From: Brevibacillus brevis NBRC 100599
Lineage (GTDB): Bacteria > Bacillota > Bacilli > Brevibacillales > Brevibacillaceae
NCBI RefSeq assembly: GCF_000010165.1
Contig: NC_012491.1
Coordinates: 1,730,001-1,794,000, forward strand
Length of the DNA: 64,000 nucleotides
Direction of reading: 5' to 3'
Every line of letters starts with the position of its first letter. Position 1 is the first letter of the stretch. Below are positions 50,768 through 59,108 of the stretch, in pieces. The notes under the pieces are model-generated. The model saw nothing but the letters and a program-made list of their open reading frames with translations. It searched no databases and was not told the DNA's origin. Both the position numbers and the translations under genes were made by a program.

Positions 50768-51931
50768 ATGAGCAACGAAAAACACGCGGTGATCATCGGG
50801 GCAGGCTTGAGTGGGCTTGCAACTGCGCTTACTTTGAAGCAAAAGGGCTGGCAAGTGACGCTTTATGAACAGGCAAAGGAGCATAAAGGCATCGGCGCTG
50901 GAATTGTTTTGGCTGCCAATGCCATGAAGGCATTGGATAAGCTGGGAGTTGGACAGGAAGTACGCGAACTTGGAGCAACTGTCCGTTCAGCAAGGATTCG
51001 CGACTGGAAGGGAAATTTGTTAGTCGAGCTACCTGTTGCGGAACAAGCAGAACGGTACGGGGCTGACAGCTACTTGATTCATCGGGCTGATCTACAGCAG
51101 GCTCTTTTGGCGAAAATCTCGACACATGAATTGGTTTTAGGCAAGCAGTTCGTTTCATTTTCTCAAGAAGAAGAAAGGGTTCATGTCGCTTTTGCAGATG
51201 GGTCGCGTACACATGGGACGATTCTGATCGGAGCGGACGGGATTCACTCCCGTGTACGGAAGAGCTTGTTCGGTGAAGAGTTGATGAGATACTCCGGGTA
51301 TACGGCGATTCGCGGAATTGCTACTTATCAAGACCCTCGTTATCCACTGGAATCAGGGGGAGGCTTTGAAGCATGGGGCAAGGGAATTCGTTTCGGATTT
51401 TCCCATATCGGCAACAATCGAATACATTGGTTTGCCGCCATCAATGCACCTGAGGGAGAACAAGATGGGCCGATGGGACGGAAGCGAGAGACGTTGTGCC
51501 GACTTGAAGGCTGGTATGAGCCAGTACGTGCAGTGATTGAGGCGACAGAGGATGCAGCCATCTTGCGCCATGATATTTACGACCGTACACCACTCAGGAG
51601 ATGGAGTGAGGGCCGTGTTACATTAGTGGGCGATGCGGCACATCCGATGCTGCCGAATCTGGGGCAAGGAGCGGGTCAGGGAATGGAAGACGCACTTGTG
51701 CTGGCCAGATGCTTGGCGGATAACGACACGGACTCGGCTCACGCTTTGCGCATGTATGAAGAGATACGAAAGAAGCGAGCGAATGCGATTGTGAAAGGCT
51801 CCCGCTTGATGGGGACAGTCACCCAATGGGAAAATCCGCTCGCGATCGCGGCTCGTCATTTCCTGCTAAAAACGATCCCTGCCCGTATCCAGAGCAGAAG
51901 ACTGGACTGGATTGTCGGACACGAGGTGTGA
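50768..51931 (+). CDS. FAD-dependent monooxygenase
   Basis: A 387-residue flavoprotein of the salicylate hydroxylase/UbiH family. The FAD fold is VIIGAGLSGLATALTLKQKG, the middle motif ILIGADGIHSRVRKSLFG, and the ribityl-binding motif VTLVGDAAHPMLPNLGQGAG. It uses NAD(P)H and oxygen to hydroxylate an aromatic or related ring. AGGAGAAAG precedes the ATG. Co-transcription with a cysteine synthase suggests either sulfur scavenging from an organic compound or a biosynthetic step; neither can be proven here. Confidence 0.93.
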   Translation: MSNEKHAVIIGAGLSGLATALTLKQKGWQVTLYEQAKEHKGIGAGIVLAANAMKALDKLGVGQEVRELGATVRSARIRDWKGNLLVELPVAEQAERYGADSYLIHRADLQQALLAKISTHELVLGKQFVSFSQEEERVHVAFADGSRTHGTILIGADGIHSRVRKSLFGEELMRYSGYTAIRGIATYQDPRYPLESGGGFEAWGKGIRFGFSHIGNNRIHWFAAINAPEGEQDGPMGRKRETLCRLEGWYEPVRAVIEATEDAAILRHDIYDRTPLRRWSEGRVTLVGDAAHPMLPNLGQGAGQGMEDALVLARCLADNDTDSAHALRMYEEIRKKRANAIVKGSRLMGTVTQWENPLAIAARHFLLKTIPARIQSRRLDWIVGHEV

Positions 51932-51943
51932 ATACGGCGGCAG

Positions 51944-51976
51944 AAAAAAGGCAAGGAGCATGAGGCCCTTGCCTTT
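51944..51976. terminator. Bidirectional terminator
   Basis: AAAAAAGGCAAGG and CCTTGCCTTT pair with a loop of about 10 bases. It separates the monooxygenase gene from the convergent amidohydrolase gene. Confidence 0.85.
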
Positions 51977-51989
51977 CGACTTTTTCCGC

Positions 51990-53174
51990 TTATTGATGAC
52001 GTGCCTGATAGGCAAGCAACGCTGCAATGAATAACTGACCAGTTTGAATCATGGAGCGCTCATCGACATCGAATTTGGGATGATGATGCGGATATGTCGC
52101 TTGAATCTCCGGATTGCGTCCACCGACCATGAAGAAGGTAGCGGGGCGCTCTTGAGCAAAGTAAGCAAAATCCTCTCCGCCCATGCCAGGTGGGATTTTC
52201 AAGACGCGCTCCTCACCAAAAATACGTTTGGCTTCTTCTGCAAGTAGTGGAGTTTCTGTCTCATCGTTCCAAGTAGCTGGGTAGCCGCGTTGGTACATGA
52301 TTTCGCAAGTAGCGCCGACTGCCTGGCAGCTGGCTTCCACGATACGTTTCAGAGATTGCTCGACCGCTACTCTTACTTCCTCGTCATACGTGCGGACAGT
52401 CCCCTTGAGCCTCACTTGATCAGGGATGACGTTGAACGCTTCGCCCCCGCCCACGAAGGAGCAAACAGACAGAACGACTTGTTTCAGCGGATCTACCTGA
52501 CGGCTGGCAATCTGCTGCAAATTCATGACAACCTGACTGCCCAATACGATTGGATCAACGGAGGTATGAGGATAAGCACCGTGTCCGCCTTTTCCGTACA
52601 AAACGATCTCAAAGCTGTCTGCTGCTGCTGTAATGTAGCCATGACCGATTCCGACAGTGCCTACGGGAAGTTCGGAGGCAACGTGTGCGCCATACACAAC
52701 ATCGACTCCTTCGAGACAACCCGCCTCCACCATGGCTTTGGCGCCACCGGGGGGCAGCTCTTCCGCGAACTGATGCAGAAATACCACATTTCCTGGAAGC
52801 TCATCGCGAAACTCGCTCAACACTTGTGCGACTCCTAAAAGTCCAGAGGTATGTATATCGTGACCGCACGCGTGCATGACGCCTGGAATGCGGGACTTAT
52901 ACGGTACTTCTTTTTCATCATGGATGGGTAAGGCATCGAAGTCAGCGCGCAACGCAACTGTTTTTCCTGGCTTTCCACCCCTCAAGAGACCGACAACACC
53001 CATACCACCGACACCGGTTTGTACCTCTATACCAAAAGAAGCAAGCTTGTCTGCTACTTTCTTCGCTGTATTTTCCTCCTGAAAGGAAAGCTCGGGATAC
53101 ATATGCAAATCACGTCTGAATGTAACAAGCTCTGGATAAATCTCCTGTAGCCGGGCAAACCATTTTTCTTCCAT
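51990..53174 (-). CDS. M20 family amidohydrolase
   Basis: A 394-residue metal-dependent amidase of the M20D group (N-acyl-amino acid or hippurate hydrolase type). The metal site uses HACGHDIHTSGLLG with the Cys typical of this group, FAEELPPGGAKAM carries the catalytic Glu, and GMGGEDFAYFAQ is the C-terminal metal motif. GKGGHGAYPHTSVDPI is the dimer/lid segment. The ATG at 53174 has AAAGGAGTGG upstream; 53183 is less likely. It releases an amino acid from an acylated or conjugated substrate, in the cytoplasm. Confidence 0.92.
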   Translation of the reverse strand: MEEKWFARLQEIYPELVTFRRDLHMYPELSFQEENTAKKVADKLASFGIEVQTGVGGMGVVGLLRGGKPGKTVALRADFDALPIHDEKEVPYKSRIPGVMHACGHDIHTSGLLGVAQVLSEFRDELPGNVVFLHQFAEELPPGGAKAMVEAGCLEGVDVVYGAHVASELPVGTVGIGHGYITAAADSFEIVLYGKGGHGAYPHTSVDPIVLGSQVVMNLQQIASRQVDPLKQVVLSVCSFVGGGEAFNVIPDQVRLKGTVRTYDEEVRVAVEQSLKRIVEASCQAVGATCEIMYQRGYPATWNDETETPLLAEEAKRIFGEERVLKIPPGMGGEDFAYFAQERPATFFMVGGRNPEIQATYPHHHPKFDVDERSMIQTGQLFIAALLAYQARHQ

Positions 53175-53340
53175 CGAACCCACTCCTTTTTCCTAGGGAA
53201 AGAGATTGGTATTTCGTATTCGTCTTATTATAAAAATATTCCGAATCATAATTCAATGTATGATTTCGAGAAGTATAATGAAGCTACATTCATATTATGT
53301 AGACATTTCCAGTAGAAATCTCTAGAATATTAGAGAGACA

Positions 53341-53398
53341 TGTTCAAAAAGTCGTGTTTTTAGTACAACCAAATAAACAAAAGACGACTTTTTGCACA
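53341..53398. repeat. 20-base inverted repeat upstream of the sensor kinase
   Basis: TGTTCAAAAAGTCGTGTTTT (53341-53360) pairs with AAAAGACGACTTTTTGCACA (53379-53398), differing at two positions, around an 18-base loop. It could be a terminator, an attenuator or a mobile-element relic. Confidence 0.65.
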
Positions 53399-53415
53399 GA
53401 TGGATTGAGGAGATT

Positions 53416-54744
53416 ATGACGAGTACACACCCAAAAAACCCCAGAGTTCTAATCATTATGCTCGTTTCTAGCATCCTTGTTTTGATCTTGACTTGTGTAA
53501 GCATCGCGATTTCTTATTTCAATACGATTCAATCCGTCCGACTCTCCATTGCGAATCAAAGCATGAAAGCTGCCTCTACAGTAGCAGACAGTCTAGATGT
53601 TGACGCGTATCAGGAGTTTTTACGAAATCCGGTAAAAGGGACCCCCGCCTATAAACGAATCGAACAGCAATTGAATCAAGCGCGTGAGCAGCTCGGTCTG
53701 CTGTATTTATACACGATTCAAATCAGTGAAGACAGGCAGAGTGGTCGCGCAATGATCGTCGCAAGGCCTCCAAATGCGAAGCAAACTTTTGATATCGGTA
53801 TGCCTATTGTTCTATCTTCTAAGCACATTCAAATGATTTACGAAGGATCATCAACGTACTACTCAGATATTATCAGGGATCCAAATTACGGGGTCTACCT
53901 GTCTGCTGGCGCGCCGCTTAGAGATAGAGAAGGAAGAATCATCGGAATCATTGGAGTAGATACCGACGTAGCCATCGTCGAGGACATTGGAGATGATGTC
54001 GTTCGTAGCAGCATTCCTGTTTTTGCGATTCAAGGTTTGTTTGTCGTCGTACTGATCTTCCTGGTTCTTTGCATGGAACGCTGGTACCAACGTGCCATCA
54101 AGGCAGCAGTTGACGAGACGGAAGAAACCTATCAGGATGAATTGCGCTCAGTCATTTGTTCGATGCGCTCCATACGCCATGATTTCGTCAATCACATGCA
54201 AGTGCTCTACGGTTTGATCGAATGCGGATATTATCCAAAAGCACGAGATTACGTGCAGTCGTTGCTGAAGGAAACCAAGCTTCTGGACCTCACCGTGAGG
54301 ATTGCGAATCCTGCCTTAATGGTATTGCTTCACACCAAATGGGAGCAGGCTAAATCGAAACAAATCGTGATGCAATTTGAAGAATGTTCTGATCCAATCG
54401 ATAGCATTCCTTCCATTGATCTGATCAAAATTTTATCGAATCTTATTGATAATGCGATTGAAGCGGCTGATTTAGCGGATGGGGAGAAGCGAGTCAGCAT
54501 ATATTTTTGCTGTGATGAAGAACACGTTATTTTCCGAGTTGAAAATACAGGACCGGAAATCACGCCAGAACAACGTGCACGTATTTTCGAGCATGGCTAT
54601 ACAACGAAAACAGAGAAAAAATATGGCTCGCGTGGAACGGGTCTGACGATCGTAGATGCAGTTGTTCACAAGTACAAGGGGAAAATTGAGGTTTGGTCCG
54701 AGCGGGGAATCACGAGATTTACCGTCTGGCTGCCAGTGAAATAG
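53416..54744 (+). CDS. Orphan sensor histidine kinase (CitA/DcuS-Spo0B type)
   Basis: A 442-residue membrane kinase. One span at the start (VLIIMLVSSILVLILTCVSI), a probable extracellular PAS-like sensor of about 160 residues, a second span near residue 200 (FAIQGLFVVVLIFLVLCM), then a Spo0B-like dimerisation helix with the phospho-acceptor in SIRHDFVNHMQVLYG (His255), and a HATPase domain with LIDNAIEAA (N box) and GTGLTIVDAVV (G box). No response regulator is adjacent. The ATG at 53416 has GAGGAG 3 bases upstream, slightly short. Confidence 0.88.
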   Translation: MTSTHPKNPRVLIIMLVSSILVLILTCVSIAISYFNTIQSVRLSIANQSMKAASTVADSLDVDAYQEFLRNPVKGTPAYKRIEQQLNQAREQLGLLYLYTIQISEDRQSGRAMIVARPPNAKQTFDIGMPIVLSSKHIQMIYEGSSTYYSDIIRDPNYGVYLSAGAPLRDREGRIIGIIGVDTDVAIVEDIGDDVVRSSIPVFAIQGLFVVVLIFLVLCMERWYQRAIKAAVDETEETYQDELRSVICSMRSIRHDFVNHMQVLYGLIECGYYPKARDYVQSLLKETKLLDLTVRIANPALMVLLHTKWEQAKSKQIVMQFEECSDPIDSIPSIDLIKILSNLIDNAIEAADLADGEKRVSIYFCCDEEHVIFRVENTGPEITPEQRARIFEHGYTTKTEKKYGSRGTGLTIVDAVVHKYKGKIEVWSERGITRFTVWLPVK

Positions 54745-54776
54745 GCGCATAACGAAAATGATTCAAGGATGATAAG

Positions 54777-54806
54777 AAAAAGCCGTCAAACAGTTGACGG
54801 CTTTTT
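54777..54806. terminator. Bidirectional terminator
   Basis: AAAAAGCCGTCAA and TTGACGGCTTTTT form a 13-base perfect stem around ACAG, serving both the kinase gene and the convergent MFS gene. Confidence 0.92.
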
Positions 54807-54820
54807 GCTTTTGCGAGTCT

Positions 54821-56008
54821 CTATGCATGGTGTCCTGGCGCAGGTTGTACCACTTGGCTTTCCTGTGCTTGAAATGGACGTGAGACCGAGTAGAAGGCAA
54901 ATCCGAATGAAATCAGGACGAACACGGCTCCAACCCAAGGCGTGTAGATGACGGATGACCGTTCGACGACGAGGCCGCCAGCCAGAGAGCCAAGGGCGAT
55001 ACCTAAATGCTGGGCAGAAGTATTCAAGCTCAATTGAATATCCGCAGTAGCAGGTGAGCAGGAGATCAAATAGTTTTGCTGCGCTGGCGAAATAGCCCAG
55101 CTAAGCGCACTCCAGATGACCATGATCGGCAAGAACAAATAAAGCGAGCCTGTAAAAAACGGCAAGACACACATGATCAAGCCAAACACTGGAATGATGA
55201 ACAGTATGCTTTTGGTTGCTCCCCATTTATCTGCGATCCAACCGCCAATACCGCCGCCAGCAACGGCTGCAAGCCCAAACAAGAGATAAATCCAGCTCAG
55301 TGTCGTTCCATCGACATTCATCGTCGTTTGCAGATATGGAGTGAAGTATGCATACAGCGTCAAGTGACCTGTCAGCATTAACAAAACGATAAACAAGGCG
55401 CTGAATAGCTTGCCGCTACGGAGGGTAGTCATTTGATCACGCAGCGGAATCGGCGGTGCGGTTTGAACTTTTGGCAAAAACAAGAGGATAAAAATCATCG
55501 CGACAATACTCAGAGCTGCAATCAGCCAAAAGGGGGCACGCCATCCGAAGGCATTCCCCAGAGCCAGTCCGACAGGGACGCCGAGTACGAGCGAACCGCT
55601 AATCCCCATGAAAATAACCCCAATGGCGCGGCCGCGATAAGCAGGTTCCACAAGATTCGTTGCAATTGTAATCGACAGCACAATCAGGATGGAGCTACTT
55701 GCTGCGCTCAAGACGCGCGCCGTCATTAATACAGCGTAGCTCGGACTAAGTGCAGCGAGCACATTACTCAGGAAAAAGGCTGCTAATGCATACAAGTATA
55801 GCTTTTTACGCTCGACGCGCCTTGTAACATGCAGGAGCAGAGGAGCAGCAATGGCAAAGGCAAGCGAGAAAATGGTGATTAATTGTCCGGCAGCGCTAAT
55901 CGATACCTGAAGATCACGAGCAATCAGATCGAGCGTACCACCGATAATCAATTCCACCGTACCTACGACAAAGGTAGCAATCGCTAAGATGAAGACACGT
56001 GGATTCAA
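54821..56008 (-). CDS. MFS transporter (DHA1, drug or metabolite exporter)
   Basis: A 395-residue 12-helix transporter. FVVGTVELIIGGTLDLIARD with the Glu in helix 1, GRAIGVIFMGISGSLVLGVP (motif C-like antiporter signature) and GGGIGGWIADKWGATKS (second-half motif A) mark the DHA1/AraJ-type. It would export drugs or small metabolites using the proton gradient. The TTG at 56008 has GAGAGGAG 8 bases upstream; the TTG at 56026 has none. A strong promoter with a palindrome over its -10 implies tight repression by a regulator not encoded next to it. Confidence 0.9.
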   Translation of the reverse strand: MNPRVFILAIATFVVGTVELIIGGTLDLIARDLQVSISAAGQLITIFSLAFAIAAPLLLHVTRRVERKKLYLYALAAFFLSNVLAALSPSYAVLMTARVLSAASSSILIVLSITIATNLVEPAYRGRAIGVIFMGISGSLVLGVPVGLALGNAFGWRAPFWLIAALSIVAMIFILLFLPKVQTAPPIPLRDQMTTLRSGKLFSALFIVLLMLTGHLTLYAYFTPYLQTTMNVDGTTLSWIYLLFGLAAVAGGGIGGWIADKWGATKSILFIIPVFGLIMCVLPFFTGSLYLFLPIMVIWSALSWAISPAQQNYLISCSPATADIQLSLNTSAQHLGIALGSLAGGLVVERSSVIYTPWVGAVFVLISFGFAFYSVSRPFQAQESQVVQPAPGHHA

Positions 56009-56029
56009 GACAATAGCTCCTCTCAAGTA

Positions 56030-56072
56030 AAAAGGTTACTACCATAATAGTAACCTTTTTATTCTTGTGCAA
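56030..56072 (-). promoter_or_regulatory. Promoter and palindromic operator of the MFS gene
   Basis: On the minus strand TTGCAC (56072-56067) and TATTAT (56049-56044) are 17 bases apart. AAAAGGTTACT (56030-56040) and AGTAACCTTTT (56049-56059) form a perfect 11-base palindrome with an 8-base spacer that covers the -10 box. Confidence 0.85.
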
Positions 56073-56958
56073 CTAGAAAATTCTCCATATAAATAGAAAA
56101 GTCTCCGGCCAACTGTAGAATTAAAAGCGTAAAAAGTTCATCATGACCAATAAAAATAAGTAATCGAATACAAAATAAAACAATTTATTGAAGGATGTGT
56201 AATGTAAAAGGGATATTCCTTTTTGCGTTACCATCCTCTTCATTTTTTTACGTGCGATTTCGATACGTACATAGTAAGAAATGAATACCTATTTATGTGA
56301 TTTTTAGTTTAATTTGCTTTTGAAGAGCGAGTTTTACGCTTAGCCCCAGAACAACATCGGAATAACCGCAAAGATGAAACAGATGCCATTGTTCAATATT
56401 TACCTGAAATCAGGGCGACTGCACGGTTTCGATGGAGTCAAGTGAAACAACGTTGGTTTCTCCGAAAAATAAAGTCCTAGACTGTCGCTGTTATATTGAA
56501 GGATCGTAGTCTACTAAGCTTATTCCGTGAATTGATTCGTCATCAACCTCGTTTTTTACCAAGGAAGAACTCCAACTTCACCATAGAATCCACCTGTAGC
56601 TCCGGCATGAGGGAGAGTGGCAAGTTGTACCACGATGCGGTAGCGCCTTGGGAGTGTTTTAACTGAAATTGCGAAGAAGGGGTTAAAAGTCTCATCTGCA
56701 AAAGCAGGTTTGAATCTAGAAAGGAATTAAGATCTATCGTAACGATGAGCAGGGCAATGTCGTAGTAACATCAAATGGAACTGAAATCGGTTTTCAGTTA
56801 ATGATTGGAGGCCTGCTACATCTGAGAAAACAAATGGGCAGTTCTTAATATCTGTACTGCCTAAATTGTAAAAAATCTTTATGAATAGTATAGAAATTGA
56901 GGTTGTGCAACCTTTCGTATTTAATTAAACCGGCGCTATAAAGGAGTAATTCTAATCT
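56073..56958. other. AT-rich non-coding region with coding remnants
   Basis: About 890 bases between the MFS and CPBP genes without an intact gene. Two stretches read like decayed protein: one at 56311-56480 (see pseudogene) and one ending near 56850 that contains EQGNVVVTSNGTEIGFQLM and LHLRKQMG. The base composition differs from the neighbouring housekeeping genes. Confidence 0.5.
56311..56480 (+). pseudogene. Decayed coding sequence
   Basis: An open stretch of about 55 codons without a start codon reads FAFEERVLRLAPEQHRNN, KDETDAIVQYLPEIRATARF and RWSQVKQRWFLRKIKS. It has ordinary amino acid composition and looks like the end of a lost gene. The family is not recognised. Confidence 0.35.
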
Positions 56959-57684
56959 ATGAATATTGAGAAACTAAAAAAGGAATTGGGTATCTTTATA
57001 CTATATTCTTTATTATATATTTTCATTGTTGCATTATTTTCTGTAGCGATAATGTATTTTCCTATACCAATTTTGGGAGCTACAGGGTTTATTCAGGATG
57101 TATGGTATGTAGTATTTGTAAAAATCATTTTTCTACTTTTTCTTCCCTTGTGTATTTATAAAAGACTTGGGTACGAAATTTCTAGTATATTTAAAACCAA
57201 ACTAACGTGGAAAATATGTATAGCAGTATTTAGTTGTTTTATTCTTGGAATGCTTCTAAATGTCAGTTACATAGCTGAGATTAATAGAGTTGTTGCCAAT
57301 GGTGGTATCATGATATGGATAAACTTCACAGTTGGACTTCTTTTACCGCTTGTGCAAGCGGCTATTCCAGAAGAGATTTTTTATAGATATATACTCCAAA
57401 CTCGATTGGAAAAAGTATGTGGTGCTATCTTAGGTATTTTTTTATCTGCGCTCTTGTTTGCTTCATTTCATTTTCCCTCTCGTTATCTACTTTCAAGCGG
57501 AGTAGAGGGAACTGCGGGAAATATTTATTCGGTCCTCATAGGAACTATTGTACCAGTGTTTGTTATTGGTATTATCTTCGGATTTTTATGGTGGAGATAT
57601 AGGAACATCTGGATTTTGATTGCTTTACATTATGGAATAGATACATTACCTTCAATTGCTTCATTTCTACATATAAGCAAATAG
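56959..57684 (+). CDS. CPBP family intramembrane metalloprotease
   Basis: A 241-residue membrane protein with about seven spans. The CPBP/Abi motif EExxxR is present as PEEIFYRYIL, with the second motif FHFPSRYL and the third LHYGIDTL providing metal-binding residues. Family members cut membrane-anchored substrates or protect producers of bacteriocins (CAAX-protease-like immunity). It is notably AT-rich, unlike the neighbours, and follows decayed sequence, suggesting recent transfer. The start ATG has AAGGAG at a good distance. Confidence 0.86.
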   Translation: MNIEKLKKELGIFILYSLLYIFIVALFSVAIMYFPIPILGATGFIQDVWYVVFVKIIFLLFLPLCIYKRLGYEISSIFKTKLTWKICIAVFSCFILGMLLNVSYIAEINRVVANGGIMIWINFTVGLLLPLVQAAIPEEIFYRYILQTRLEKVCGAILGIFLSALLFASFHFPSRYLLSSGVEGTAGNIYSVLIGTIVPVFVIGIIFGFLWWRYRNIWILIALHYGIDTLPSIASFLHISK

Positions 57685-57802
57685 AGCCATTAAAGATGAG
57701 TTCATGTCGGCAGATGATGCTGTTCAACTAGCTGATTTCGATCGTTCAAATAAACGAAAGCCGATTTACAGAACAAAAGAGTTGCTGTAAATAACAAAAA
57801 GA

Positions 57803-57850
57803 AATGGATAGAATTCAGATCTTCTCTGAAACCTCTATCCATTCTTATTT
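57803..57850 (+). terminator. Terminator-like hairpin after the CPBP gene
   Basis: AATGGATAGA and TCTATCCATT pair with an inner TTCAGA/TCTGAA and are followed by CTTATTTT. Confidence 0.65.
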
Positions 57851-57953
57851 TCACTAATAAACGTCTAACATTGTATCGCATTAATTAATAGGATCGGTTA
57901 AATTGGACTTCCTAGCTATTTAAATAAAACCAAAAGCCAAAGTCCAGGGATTA

Positions 57954-58712
57954 TCAGTATCGGAGACGGATGATCATCTTGCGGATTTCTTCATCGTCAA
58001 ACAGTTGATCCACATATTTTTGGGTGATTTTTGTCAGTGCGACATCATGGTAAAAAGAATCGGCAAAAAATTTGACGAATGGTTGACCGCGTGTCTTGAT
58101 CGCATGCCAGCCTGTGTCCTCCTCACCTGCAAAAATCATTTCATCTTGGTCCACTACGATTAGCTGATAGCGCTCCAAGCCTTGATGCTCTTGCACCGGG
58201 ATAAAGGAATGAACACAGGAAAGCGTGGTGTAAATCTGCCCGATCACCAAGGCTTCGATCTCGACGCCTTCCTTTTCTTTCTTCTCAAGTAGGGAGACAT
58301 ACTCTAAAAAATCATCGGACCAGGCGGAGATACGAATAGACCGAGTCGCTCGTTGGATCAGTTGTTTGCATTCTGCGCGAATCGATTCGTCAACCTTCAG
58401 GCTCCAGACTCGGTCATCACGTACGGTTTTATGAGAAAGGGAGCTGGTTAATTTTTTGACGTCCGTTTGAAATTGGCGGGTCAGCTTTTCTACCAGGCTG
58501 TCCAGAGGAAGGGCTGTATACCGCTTCTTCTTTTCCGAGATGGTGTCAAGGACCATCCCCTTTTCTACCAGACGATTGAGCACCTCGTAAATTTTGGCCT
58601 TTGGCACCCCCGAATGCTTCACGACCATTGCAGCATCGAGAGGCTCGCCGCTAGACGCCAATGCTTCATAAACTTTACTCTCATACAGAGAAAAACCAAA
58701 TGTTTGCAGCAT
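57954..58712 (-). CDS. TrmB family transcriptional regulator
   Basis: A 252-residue regulator. A winged-helix N-terminus FGFSLYESKVYEALASSGEP and HSGVPKAKIYEVLNRLVEKG is the TrmB signature, followed by a linker helix and a C-terminal domain with RISAWSDDFLEYV that resembles the PLD-like sugar or ligand-binding part. TrmB-type proteins in bacteria sense sugars. GGAGGA precedes the ATG at 58712. It is divergent from the metalloprotease gene downstream, so it may act in the shared upstream region. Confidence 0.87.
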   Translation of the reverse strand: MLQTFGFSLYESKVYEALASSGEPLDAAMVVKHSGVPKAKIYEVLNRLVEKGMVLDTISEKKKRYTALPLDSLVEKLTRQFQTDVKKLTSSLSHKTVRDDRVWSLKVDESIRAECKQLIQRATRSIRISAWSDDFLEYVSLLEKKEKEGVEIEALVIGQIYTTLSCVHSFIPVQEHQGLERYQLIVVDQDEMIFAGEEDTGWHAIKTRGQPFVKFFADSFYHDVALTKITQKYVDQLFDDEEIRKMIIRLRY

Positions 58713-58916
58713 CAAAATCCTCCATGGAAAACACGAGCATTTTTATTCGATCGTACCGATAATTGAGGTGTTTTGCAAGAAAGAGGAGGGGCGAAAGGAA
58801 TATTTTATCGAAAAGTATCGAGTTTTTTCGACATAATTCGACGGTATTCTTGTAGGTCCTTAGGCAGTAGACATACCAAGCATATATCAAATAGAGACCC
58901 TATGTGTAAATGATCA

Positions 58917-58930
58917 GCCGAAAATTCGGC
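58917..58930. promoter_or_regulatory. Short inverted repeat in the trmB-inhA intergenic region
   Basis: GCCGAA and TTCGGC arms are separated by AA, giving a 14-base dyad between divergent regulator and protease genes. It could be a regulator half-site pair. Confidence 0.4.
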
Positions 58931-58989
58931 ACTTGTTGCAAGTAGGTCGATAGCCTTATTGAGCAATTTCTTTTGAACGTGAAGGTTTT

Positions 58990-58998
58990 TTTGTCGAA
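58990..58998 (+). promoter_or_regulatory. Spo0A-box match upstream of the InhA-like gene
   Basis: TTTGTCGAA is an exact fit to the Spo0A box TTTGTCRAA, 110 bases before the protease start. Two near matches in the opposite orientation (TTCGACAT and TTCGACGG) lie around 58828-58842. Confidence 0.45.
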
Positions 58999-59108
58999 GG
59001 AAAAAATTTGGCAAAGATTACGTATCGCGTAATAATTAAAAATAGTCGGAATTGGGGGTTTAATTTTCCGATGCATCACAAATAGATAGAAAAAGAGGGT
59101 GAACCGCA

